NCBI GenBank assembly: GCA_949752745.1
Contig: OX457032.1
Coordinates: 16,842,720-16,906,719, forward strand
Origin: Protula sp. h YS-2021
Taxonomy: Eukaryota; Annelida; Polychaeta; Sabellida; Serpulidae
DNA: 64,000 nucleotides
Reading direction: 5' to 3'
The position numbers were made by a program, and so were the translations under genes. Below, one piece after another: positions 29,100-41,700 of this stretch. The notes beneath the pieces are model-generated. The model did not search any database. It saw only the letters and a list, made by a program, of their open reading frames with translations, and was not told the origin of the DNA. Each line of letters opens with the position of its first letter. The stretch's first letter is position 1.

Positions 29100-31709
29100 T
29101 GTTCACTGCTACGATACAAATCAACATTATTCAACGTTGTAAAATGGTATTATTCTTTCAAGCGGATTTAACGTTGTACGATGCTCTGGTATCAGTATTT
29201 TCTCGAGCTGTTTTTTAATATTTAAATTGCTTTGTATCATTTCATTTCTTTCCAGTGATTTCTAGCTTATTGTATTTTATCATACTCGAAATACCCTCTT
29301 TATTAACAAGAACATGTTTACTTTTTTCTACCAGATAACAGTAACAAAATCTGAATGTGAGTCAGGTGTTTAAATACGAAACACACCCTTACATTTTAAA
29401 ACGAAGGATAATATCGATATATATTCGTAATTGATATCAATAGCATGGTAATATGCCGAATTACTATGTTGTGTTGCGATTAGTTAGAGTGAAAAATTTT
29501 AAACGTTCACATTATTTTATATCAGCAAAAAATTTTGTTTTATTTTTAAATGGCTGGAATGTTTCTTTCATACCTGTAAAAGTGACAGATTTTACATGTT
29601 AAGATACTGTATGGTTCAAATAAAACTATGCATAATTCATATGAAGTAAAAGTTGAGAAATTAAAAGTACAACCTTTGTGATGCTCTCCACCCAATCAAG
29701 AAAGGTATAAAGATTTATTCCGCCAAATTTGCAACTTATTAAGGATGGTGTTGCATGTTGATTTATCCAAATTAGACACACATTGTTCATAAGTTCTGTT
29801 GTAACTACTAAGCCGACATTGGACCTGATTGAACCGTCCTTTAATAAAATTATAAATTATATTCCAGGTGACTAAATAGAATGATACGTTATACTGACGG
29901 AAAACTTCAGTTTTAACATAACATTCGACTTATTTTATTGCTAAGATGATGTATTCAAATACAGGTATAAATGTGCTTATCGTTAGATCATTAAAGTATC
30001 ACCCCATGGTTACTAGCTATTGAACTATATCATGGGAATGAGAGATAAGTGCGTCCATGTCCTGCGCCTCATGTTGTATTTGCCCAGCATTCGATAAGAG
30101 ACAATGTTCAAATTCCAAGCTTAGGCAGGTCATGACGTCTTGATCATGTTGCCTGGGTACGAGGCAACTTAACCATTACATTATCGAAGTGCAAGGTAAA
30201 ACATTGCTTCAATAAACATCAAAAGATTAATCGGATCAGTATGAAAATACCGCCAATTCGTTCAATGCTGGAAATACGAAACTACATTATTATATGCAAA
30301 CCAGACAACGTAATTTCATTGGATCAGTTTCAAAATAATTAAGAATAAAAAAAATATGATGAATTTTATTCATTGAAACAATAAAAATTCTATTATCCAA
30401 GAAACCTCACAATTTTCTGCCAGAGAAAAACCTAATTCACATGAAAAATTTGTGCACGATAAATTTTTCTTGATAATGAAATTTTTGATTCTCTTATAGC
30501 ATTCTCCCTAACATGTTATAAATGAATAGCACACTGGATTAGAAGAAATTAATCATTTTTGCATTGCACTCGGTTGCATTTTCTGAATTTTGAAAACATT
30601 TTTTCAGATTTGTGTTATTTTCCCCACAAAATTTTGGAGAAGATCGTTGTCAACACCTGAGGAGGAATATTTTTGGTAAAACAAAAAGGAATGGCTACCC
30701 GTACACACAGTGACAAATTACTAAATTCGTATTCTTTGAACTGTTCAGGTATCAAAATAAATCAATACACAAATAAAGCACAAAACATGCCTCTGAAATT
30801 TATTTTGTAAATACATATCAAACCAGTAACAAATACACTGGTCAATCTCACGTAAATGTGCAGCCTCGAGTAGCCACGCATGCTTGTCTGCAAAAGCTAT
30901 ATATATATATGTAAACAAGACCACCAAGTGACGGTGTCCAGATCCTGTCAGTGTACCAAGACCGTGGAAGGACAGTGCCCACCCTACAACAACAGAAAAA
31001 CCGACCTGAAATTGCTTTCTTTCCAAAATATGGCAGACTGCTGTTTGGACATTTTAATTTTACTATACATTTTTTTCATCGTGGGTGCTAACTCCGTGTT
31101 GTTTTAGTTCGTCTTCATATAATATCAACATTATGGCTAGTTACGATGCAAAGGTGCTTTAGTCGTTCCCAACAAGAAATCGAAGCTGTCATTTTCCATT
31201 TTACAACCAGATTGCTCACTCCGAGTCGCCTTCGGATCAGAGCATGAAACCCCTGGCATATGAAGCGCAAAGAGAACTAGGAAATCTTAAATTCGAAGAA
31301 TGTGTGTTTTAAAATAAATCGATTCATATCGATAATGGCAAGAGACAGAGCATTTTTCATTTTTGAACCACAACCCTATACAACCCTATACGGTAACAGT
31401 ATTTCGTTTATATGGAATATAAATAATAAGTTAATAGTGACTTTGATTGTCTTCTTTTGTGCTGGGATGTTGCGGTACGCCGTAGCAAAATTCTGTCTTC
31501 TTTTAACTGTATATTACAGTCTTGGTGTCGAGATGTCCTGTGTAAAATATGTTATGTGTGAAAATAAAAAATCAAAACAAACACCAAACCGAAGTATTGC
31601 TACTGATCCATGACCAAAACTTTCGTAACAATGAAACAATAATACAGAAAAAACTGTGGTAATATTGAAGAAAAAACTTCACCAATTCGAAAAAAAAAAA
31701 AAAAATATG

Positions 31710-32151
31710 TCGAAACACGACTGTCCGTGGACATTTTGCCCAGCTGAAAAAAGAGAAGACATAGGCAAAGGGCGAATCCTAAAAATATTTACAAAATGTA
31801 CATTTGGTAAGGACCTCATGGACAACTGTCAAAAGAAATTTCCCATTGTTGAAGAAAGCGTCAAGTAGTAGCATTTTGTCATTTTTATCACATTTTACCG
31901 TTTTTTAGCCAATATTTCGGCCGAATCACCAACCAAAATACTAGCCTGAGAAATTTTAACGCAATCGGAGCGAATCTGTGGAAAGAGTAGCATTTTTGTG
32001 TTTGAAAGTTTTTGACGAAATTTTCGTTAAATCGCCCAATAAAAGTAAGGTTATCCGGATGAAAACCAGGGGAATATTCCTGCCAAATTTCAAAACAATG
32101 TACTAGAAATGTAGAAAGAAGATTTTAAAATTGTTAAGACCTCCCCCCTCT

Positions 32152-32182
<31 letters not shown>

Positions 32183-32560
32183 TAACGGACGACGGATAGC
32201 CCACAAGCGATAGGAATAGTCGGATTTTTTATCCTAGATCTCGACTATCTTCACGTAAAATTTCAAACTAATTTAAAACAATTTGACGGAGATACAATTT
32301 TTCACAAAAGTAATGTTCAGCGAATCGCCAAATGGGGTACATATATCAACTGTGTGGAAGATCCGTAACACCATTTCAGATTTTTGTTGGGTTCAAAATC
32401 TGTCAAAAATTGGTTTTTACACAGCTGATCACACAAATCATGAAAACTTTAACCAGCATTCTGGAGTAACTTTCTATGAAGTTTAAACTCCATCAAGAAA
32501 TAGAAAAATAAAATTGTGGAGATTGGTGACCGACGGACGGACAGACGACAAAGCCCATAC
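31710..32560. repeat. Dispersed repeat family with ACGGACGACGGA tail, copy 1
   Basis: Shares GTGGACATTTTGCCCAGC, AGCATTTT, GCCAATATTTCGG, CAATCGGA and ACGGACGACGGATAGCCCAC with sequence near 47.34-48.0 kb and, in part, 41.98-42.18 kb. Contains a CA microsatellite (32155-32181). A related unit ending GACCGACGGACGGACAGACG follows to about 32.56 kb. No coding capacity. Confidence 0.6.
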
Positions 32561-33742
32561 AACGGGTATCGCCCATGTGATGATGTGGCCAAAGGCCTCC
32601 GGGAATATACAGATAACATGACACAATAAGCCTTCTGTAAACATCTGCTTAGTTCTGCCATATACAAAGGTATTCTTAAAACACAAAGGGTTCTGTTGAG
32701 AAGTGGAATCAGCCCGGGTGGAATAATATTAACTACAAAATATTTATTTTAAGTATGCAATGATAAATTTTAGAAGAAAAAAAAACTTCCACTGCTAACA
32801 ATAACTCTAGTTAAAATTGAATGTGCCATCTTCATTAAGGCAGCACTATATTGTTTTGTTTGCGGAAATGGAGCAAAACATGAGAGTTATACAGTAAAAC
32901 ATGCGTGCAGCCGGCAGAATACAGGCTTAAAACCTTCACCTCAGTATACATCACCCGTACATTCAGAAGGACACACCATCAACACACGTGATCAGCATAC
33001 ACTCCACGCTATAGCGTGGCTCTAACCCTATGGCGATTTTTGTAAAAACTCAATTTAAAATCACCCATGATTACATTGTTTCTAAATTTAAACCTTTTTT
33101 CTTTAAAAAACCCAACAAGAACAAATATATATCGTAAATAATTTATTGCAAAATACAGCAATTTACAGCTAAAGAGCTGTATAAGATCGTACATTTTCAG
33201 ATCTTAAGCACTTCCACATATGATGTTTGCTGAAAACATAAGCCCCATTTAACGCTCATTTCACGTAGTACCCGAGCAGCAGCCATTAACACAGGAATTA
33301 AGAAGCTCCATTATTATAACGTGTGTTTATACGCTTGAGAATATACAGAGTAACCTTCACCTCATTGAAACATTAACCGATGGTCATACAGCTTAGAGAT
33401 TTCTATAATGTAAATACCACTAGTCCGATTCTGAGATTTTTATAAATAACTTGGAAAAAAAAAACGGATACGCCCATAAATTCTCTATATAACTTTTCTC
33501 TTTATACCAGTACAAAAAAATGGCACTTTGTCCCTGGCACAAAGCGATAAAATATGAGGTTAGCCAATACGAAATCTACACCGATACATGGCGACAAATC
33601 GCATGCAAATATTACTACGGTTTCATTTACCCGTCATCATCAAATGCGAAGTAATCAAGCTTCAGCCAAGCCTCTTCAGCACATGTGAAATATACACCCG
33701 ATACATAGTGAACGAACAGTAGTTTTGAATCCCCCGAACATG

Positions 33743-33818
33743 AGCCATAAAAGACACTAGCTATAAATGGCACTAGCTATAAAAGACACTAGCCATAAAA
33801 GACACTAGCTATAAAAGA
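33743..33818. repeat. 19-bp minisatellite
   Basis: About four copies of the unit ATAAAAGACACTAGCTATA with small changes. Confidence 0.85.
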
Positions 33819-33974
33819 TTAAAAGTCTTAGAAAAGGTTCATGTAACTAACGTACGAGACTTGTAGATGCCAAATGCAAGACACATTGACTTCAGCGTAA
33901 AGATTTTAGATTTTTTCTTGATTTAAAGCTGAGTTGTAGCCAGTGACGTCATTGTATTTCAATCAGAACAGCTC

Positions 33975-34192
33975 TAGGGCATCTGGCAGATCAATGACAG
34001 TTACATGGCATCTGACAGATAGATGGCAAATGACAGAACAACGGTACTTAACACAAATCATTGACATCTCACAGATCAACGACACCTAACACCTCAGTTA
34101 GATTTCTGGTGCTAGATCGATGGCACTTGACACCTCAACTGGATCCATGGCACCTGACATGTCAACTAGATCCATGGCACCTGACAAAAAAA
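33975..34192. repeat. Diverged ATGGCACCTGACA minisatellite
   Basis: Repeats of a unit of about 25 bp around GATCCATGGCACCTGACA, well matched at the right end and degraded to the left. Confidence 0.75.
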
Positions 34193-34603
34193 CCACGCCA
34201 TTTGATACAGGTCTATGGTACCTTCACACGATATGGAATAATTTCGACGTTGTCGTTACTGAGATATAAAAATGTTCCCGCGATATCTCTTAGGCCAGGA
34301 GAAGAAATATCTGTTTCCCTGTTTCCCATCCAATTAACAAATATGACCTGTCAGGCCAGCGATATTTTTATTACTTTGCCAAAAAAATAAGCAACTGACT
34401 GGGGTTGAACTCCAGTTTAAATTACATTTAAATTAATTTTATTTTTTTTTACTACCGGTAGCAATTTTTACCAGAAATTCAGCAGTGACCGTGTCATTTT
34501 TTATCTGTGTTTTCAACGTTACGGTTTGGGGATGAGGAACACTGTAATTTTTTTTATCCTGGCCTTATAACTGATTACTGTTACCTTCCGCTCAATTGGT
34601 CAC

Positions 34604-35040
34604 ATGATACCTGATACCCTTGGTCACATGCTACATGTTAGACGTGGTCATGTGATGGATAACATTGGTCACATGATACAAGATACCCTTGGTCACACGA
34701 TACAAGATAGCCGTAGTCATATGACAGATAACATTGATCACACGATACCCGATACCCTTTGTCACATGCTACATGTTAGACGTGGTCATGTGATGGATAA
34801 CATTGGTCACATGATACAAGATACCCTTGGTCACACGATACAAGATAGCCGTAGTCATATGACAGATAACATTGATCACATGATACCCGATACCCTTGGT
34901 CACATGCTACATGTTAGACGTGGTCATGTGATGGATAACATTGGTCACATGATACAAGACACCCTTGGTCACACGATACAAGATAGCCGTAGTCATATGA
35001 TAGATAACATTGGTCACATGATACCCTTCGTCACAGGATA
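34604..35040. repeat. 138-bp higher-order tandem repeat, three copies
   Basis: The 138-bp unit (marker GACGTGGTCATGTGATGG at 34641, 34779 and 34917) is itself made of six diverged subunits of about 23 bp around GGTCACATGATAC. Because 138 is a multiple of three, the plus strand stays open for about 150 codons with a 46-residue periodic peptide. No known protein is resembled, so it is listed as a repeat. Confidence 0.9.
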
Positions 35041-37766
35041 CACCGAGTACTGCACATAGAGAACATGAACATAGCGAATACAAGAGAGAGACTGAAAAAC
35101 TCTGCAAACAACTGAATACCACCTCATTTGACCTACAATTAACTTAAAACAACTTCAGACTCCTGAATTTTAAAATTTTGAAACCTCAAAAGAGCCTATA
35201 TTTTAACACAGAAACTTTTTGATTACTTTGTTAATATATAAACGAAAAAACATAAATTTTAAAACAGACTGTACGCAATACCAGTAGAAATCTCCAACTA
35301 GAAAATTAGAATTTTCGTATTCAGTGTATATGCTATGTTAAAAAAAATATTATGATTTTGATCGACTTTTTTTGATCGACTAGTTTCCAGCTCGTCAATG
35401 TGTACACTTACATTTAAACATACAAAACACACCAACAAAAAATTATAATGTTTTAGTACAGCACTTCCACGTCAATTCCCGCCCACCCTCACCCACACCG
35501 CCCCGAATGGTCAGCAGAGCTTCCCCCCCCCCCCCCCGCCTCCCCAATCTCCATCCTCTACTCTAATAATATACACTGTAAAATCGAGCAGAAACAAGTA
35601 GCAAAGCCATAAGCAAAACCAAATAACACACAAGCAGGAGATTCAGCTGGAGTAAAAATACCCTTCAAAAAAGGCAGGGAAAGTTCTTGATTATGATACA
35701 TGTAAAGACAATGACTGTACAAAAGCTACAGCAACAAAATATTCTAAATACACGTGACATCTCTCCTAAATGTTCTAGGGGCACGAATACAGGCTTCGTA
35801 CAAACAGTGACGTCATTCACAATACGTCAAAATGCACATTGCATCGGCTTACAGCGTAAAACTGTGGGCGAACTTTACTTACTATACAGAAAACACTATG
35901 GTTTTCAGCAGTTAGAACTTGAAAGGTCAAGCAGAATGCAAACTGTCCTAATTCAAGTTCGTGACACCATGTCTGAAGAAAGCTTTTGTGGTTTCGGGCT
36001 AGAAGGCATTTCTTATCAATGAACAAAAGAAAAAATATAAAAAGATATCACAAACTCCTCCACATGAGAAACCAAAAGTCTCACGGTTTTCAAAAACAGT
36101 AAAATTAAATCCTGTGTATATTCTTAATAGTAAATAAAATATTTCTAATGGCAAAGCCGCGATCTGTAAAGCTACACACATACACATACATGTACTTTGT
36201 ATCAAAATAGTTCCATGGTTTGATCACAAATATCGTATCAAAAAAGAGCACAAACAATTAGTTTTCTGTACAATAACTTCTTAAAAAAATTTCTGGCATA
36301 TAATACTTGTTTATAATATACACACTTCACAACCTTTTCCTCTGGCTTTTCGCGTTACTGCATAATTATGTTTCTGCAAAATGCTAGATAAACAAGAACA
36401 TGAAAGGAAAACAGCAATTCATGTATGCGACTTCCCGCGGAATAGCCATAACAAATCACGAACTGTACGTCGTACCCACGGCAGTCTTATACAACCATTG
36501 CTATATAACAACGTACGACACTATTTTCTTACAAAAAATAACTAATTTTTACAAATATTGTAGATAGTTTGGCAAACGCACCAATCATGGTGTTCGACAC
36601 GAGGACTCATTCCCTTCATCCACCTGCCCGCCCCACTTAACCTCCAAAAAAGCACACAGGGCGATCACAGCAAAAGCGCCCCTTTGTAGGCACGAGGGCG
36701 GTGATGGAGTCAGGCACGGCGCGCCACCGCCACCTGTCGGTGACATCATGAACGACGGACATGGGTCAAAAGTATCCCCGAGCCAGTGCTCTCGGCGTCA
36801 CGTACACGTCATGCGCACGTCACAAAGCAACGCCTGTACTGTACCGCCTGTGTATACAATAGACTTGCCGGAGAGATCTTGCACAAGAAAGTTCTTAGTT
36901 GTCACCATAATCGCACTGATGGTTCAATTTAAAAGAGAAGCCTCATCCAACATCATACACTGTAAACAACGTATGTCTGCAACGATTTCACGGCAAATTA
37001 ACACAATTCATCACACTCGGAACAGTGACTGTATTAACTGAGAATACAAACATATATATAAATATATCAGAAATTTGACAATTTGTCAACTTCTGTGCTA
37101 AAAGTCGAACAGTTGGAATTCATTTTTCAGTAGTTTTTTTTTATTATTAACCATCAATGGGCATATACTAGTTTCATGTATTTAGTTACAATAACTAGAA
37201 TTGTTTGCACAATGCTGGACACACAAGACGCTGCCTCTCAATTCACAGACAGATGGTTAAAAAACTCACGGCAAATGCTGAGGGAAGGTGACCAGAGCGA
37301 ATGAACAAACAGCAAGGAGTCGGGTCTGGTGCTTGCGCAAAGCAATGAACTGAAACAACTTTATAATATCATGAGTAAAACCTTGCATTTGTTTAGCTTT
37401 TATGTGATCTGTAGCCAATGGCAACACGAAAAAAGAAACCTGATCAAGACGTGCACTTCCTTTGAGTTAGCGCTCAGTGACCTGCGAAATACAGGCAATT
37501 AATGCAATGGTATATAAATCCGGTGTATAAATCCCTCTGCATTGTGCAAAGATGTTTGGGCGGTCAAGAATTTAGTCGATCTATTAATACCTGAATCCAA
37601 GGCTCTATCATTCTGAAAAATACTTAACAATCGAACAAGAAGAGAAAGCCACCATGGTATCGAATCTACGTGCTTTGTGAAGCGCAGCGTGGTGGAGAGA
37701 TCTCACCTCGTGAACACGTCATCACATGTCATGTTTTGAAGCTTGAAAATCAAAGCCCTAAGCATT

Positions 37767-38020
37767 GTGTAAAAAAGTACGATGGAGAACTCTGTAAAGC
37801 AGAACGCCCCTCAATATGGATCCAGCAGTTGTGTAAACAAGTATGGCGGACAATTCTATACAGCAGGACGCTCCTCGATATGGATCCAGCAATTGTGTAA
37901 ACAAGTATAGTGGACAACTCTATACAGCAGAACGCTCCTCAATATGGATCCAGCAATTGTGTAAACAAGTATAGTGGACAACTCTATAAAGCAGAACGCT
38001 CCTCAATATGGATCCCCCAA
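37767..38020. repeat. 64-bp tandem repeat, about four copies
   Basis: GTGTAAACAAGTATAGTGGA marks units beginning near 37767, 37831, 37895 and 37959; each contains CTCCTCAATATGGATCCAGC. It is 0.8-1 kb past the copy B stop codon and could be transcribed in its 3' untranslated region. Confidence 0.9.
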
Positions 38021-38796
38021 TAGTACAATTGTTCCTCGTTCCTTGAAATCCTTTTATTATAGATAAAGAACAGTAAACTGTTTAAAAAATACACATAAAC
38101 ACACACTGGACAAAAATCAAGGCAACAAGGCACTAAACGATCACACTACGCTGGACATCAAAACGTGCTGCAAAAGCTGCGAACTAAACTAATATACAAC
38201 TCGTGATAAAACTAATAAAACAATGAATAAAACCAAAAACAAAAAAAAAAACAAAACAAAAAACAAAAAAAAAAGTGGTAACTCATCCTGAGCACCGTGT
38301 AACCGCCAGCCGAGGAGTTACCCAGCGACATACAAACACACCCAAATCATTAAGAAAAAACATGACCGTCAAGGGAAACTGCGCCCACCGGAATTTGGCA
38401 GTGAGAAATATGGGAAAACAAGGGTTGTAAAAATGGACGGAAAACTAAATCATCCCTTCTCTAAATTATTTTCCTTTCTTTTCAACCCCTCATTAAAGCC
38501 TAATCATTCACCAGTTTTTTTTTTTTTTTTTAAATCAGCGAAAAAGGAACAGTCAGGTATTACCCACCCCACCCTCCCCCTCCCCGCCACCTCTAAAAAG
38601 GGGGTGGCGACCAGCCCCAGAAAAGGCACTCACCGATATGAAAAATTATCAAACAGTTGTCGCCTTGCATAAAGGTATTCCCGACCGCGCTAATTTCCGA
38701 GTCTGCCTGAAAGTCATTGGACTAGCCGTCCTTAAACAAGTACTTAAAATCATAAACCTTATACTCTTAACACGAACACACAGACAGACCATAAAC

Positions 38797-41700
38797 TCAA
38801 TGTGGTCGATTCTGTTTCCGAGATCGAACACTTCTCCCAGTGCTAGCAGTATTTCTGTTTGTGGCAGCCATTGGTTGGTTCTTATCTGTGTTGTTATTGG
38901 TTGACATCACAGAGGGCTCTGATTGGTTGCTGGTCTCCGGATCCGTGTGGCCGAACAGCCGGTTGAGATAGAAATGCCACAAGGTCCAGACAACCAGTCC
39001 TATCACAAAGGTTATCCAGAATAAACTGATGTGCGGCGGCAATGGTTTTGTCACAAGTGGCCAATCAAATTTCAGCACTATAAAGCACTCCGTGGCAACA
39101 GTGGATACACACACCCAACCTTGTGTGCCAAGTTTTCGGTGATTTCTGAAATGGACATGGATATTATCATTATGATTGTTACTTATTGAAGTGTTTTATA
39201 TAAGTTTCAAATTTTCACAATTTCTCAGAGTACTTACTGCAGAAGAACAGTGTACATACGTGATGTGGAGGAAATCGAGGTACCCCTCCCTCTCCCCGGA
39301 GAAGAGTACTAACGGGTCGTCAAGGAACTGGAAGTACCTGTGCATATGCAGCCTTGACCTCATGCATGCCCCTCTTCCACCCCCCTCCCACCTTACACGT
39401 CGTCGAGGGACTGAAAGAACCCGCGCATGCCCCTCCCCCCCTTTCCTGGAGAAGATACTTACGAGCCGTCAACGAACTGGAAGTACTCGCGCATGCCCCC
39501 CCCCCCCCGAAGAACACTTATGGGTCGTCAAGGAACTGGCAGTACCCGCGCATGCCTCTTCCCCCTCCCTCGCAAAAGATACTTACGGGTCGTCAAGGAA
39601 CTGGAAGTACTCGCGCATGCCCCCCCCCCCCCCGGAGAAGGTAATTACGGGTCGTCAAGGAACCGAAAGTACCCGCGCATACCCCCCCCCCCCCTTCCCC
39701 CTGGAGAAGATACTTACGGGTCGTCAAGGAACTGGAAGTACTCGCGCATGCCCGCCGCTCCCCAGAACAGCCACAGGATGAGGCGGCCCAGACAGAGCGT
39801 GTGCGGCGGCGGTAACCATAGCACCCACTTCAGGTAAAACGTGTTCAACTCCACCAGAAGAAACTGAAGAAAAAAAGCGGAAATAACACAGCTGCTTGTT
39901 ACGTAGGGGGAGACAAACTACCACAAACTACTCCAATGAAACACACAAAAGAAAAACACCACGCCACGAATGGCCTCTATATTATTCAGGAAACCAGTCC
40001 AATATCGAAATGACAAGTAAAGAAATTACTGTGGCTGACTCTGTTATTTGGTCTACATTTCTTAGACAGCTGCCTTTCTTCTGTCTAGACAAGGAACGAC
40101 CCAATGGTTTTACCGATACTATTCTAATACAAAAGAAACCAGGAAAATTTTTTTGTCTGTTTTTTAAAAGAACCTACAATAACGGCAAAAGAATATTTTT
40201 AACTTATAAAGATAGAATACTATGCTATTTTTTTTTTCTTAATTTTTACCCAAGACTATAGAAACTCGTGACTACGCACTATGATAATGATAACGATCAA
40301 GCCAATCCAACGGGGGAGATTAGAACTCGGCCGCCAGTCAAAATCAGTCCAGCTATGGGGTGTGAACTGCAGCAGAATGCGCTTGATCTTCCCCCTGCAA
40401 ACGTATTTCAAATACTTCCTGTTTTAATATATTTTTTTCAGTTATGTATTTTTTTAGTTTATTACTAGGTTGTATATTCATTTCACGATATATTTTCCTC
40501 ACATGAGTAGGAGACAGATATTGTGCTATAAGAATCAAATGTCACAGCTTGTCTACAACGAAATACTGGGTTTAAAATCCACATCAAAATTGCACAGATT
40601 TCACCGAAGTGACCTTGACATAACCGCCGCCTTACCGGTAGGTGGGGTAGCTCCACACTCCCCGCCAGCGGTACTCCCTCATATTCAGGTATTTCAGTGT
40701 CTTCATACCGAGGTAGATGCCCAGTCCGTTACAGATAAGAAAATCCATTAACCACTGTAACACATCACAGACCGCATAGAACGCAAATACTGTCATAAAT
40801 TTCAACGACTGTTACATTAATGTTCAAATGGAAAAGGATTCAAACAAAACAAAGCATTCTTAACGAAATATTGTATCGTCAATTTGTCTTTTCCTCACAA
40901 TTATACTGTTTTTTTTTCAAATTTATCATATTTCACGGGCTAGGTGTGGTAATAATGATTTTTATTTTCACAATAAGCGTTTCAAGTCATACGACAAACT
41001 ACTCGTGACTTACGTGATCCCACCAGCATTCACTGAAGTTAGGCAACTGGTGTTCGAACGAGTATTCTAGCACCTCAAACATAATACTGATGACCATGCA
41101 CAACCACCAATCTCTCAACACCAACGTCTGCATGAAAACCAACGAAGCCTTTAGTTCTCGTCATACAATTTGTTCATATATCAATACAATTACGAGCAAA
41201 AAAGAAGGCAGTTCTACAGCATAGTTACTTGTGTGGTTCCTTTTAACAACTACAGCATTGTGCACAGCCAACAGCTGGTCCATTTTCCTTGGACGAACCT
41301 GGCCATTTACAATACCGATCTGTTGGTATGTTCTTTTTGGGTGATCGCACAATCAAAACAAACAAAGTTCAGACATGCGCAGTCGATGTATGTCAGGTCA
41401 AACATAGGTTATATTTTGGAGAACAATCAGTCGAAAAGAACGTGTTAAGATAGTGATCACAATCAGAAAATGGCGACGAATGCCCTGACGGTGAATGTCT
41501 TCGATGCTTTGTGTGAAACTGGAAAATATGAAGATAAGTAAGTACAAAAAAGCGCGCTCTTGTGATAAATATGCAGACTGTGGCGTAAGTGACAGATTTT
41601 GTTAACTTTTTCCTTTGCTGTAGGGTTCCGCCATGTTTGTTTACATGTTGTGTGTCAAGGCCATTCAACTGATCACACTCAAAACCACGATCAGGTACAA

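Larger units (their letters stand above)
29100..38796. other. Region between the two PTDSS2 copies
   Basis: This 9.7-kb stretch must contain the copy A promoter and the copy B 3' untranslated region. No additional gene was recognised. It holds dispersed repeats with CGACGGA-type tails (31.7-32.56 kb), a 19-bp repeat, minisatellites at 34.0-35.04 kb, a poly-C run near 35523-35538, a 64-bp repeat at 37.8-38.0 kb, and a GC-richer patch near 36.6-36.85 kb with CRE-like TGACGTG/CACGTCA motifs. A minus-strand AATAAA at about 33140 is a possible distal 3' end. Confidence 0.5.

Noticed and set aside
39176..39837. Pro/Arg-rich open frames of 96-201 codons on the plus strand
   Set aside because: They are the antisense reading of the exon 8 donor array and its C-rich spacers; no independent protein signal.
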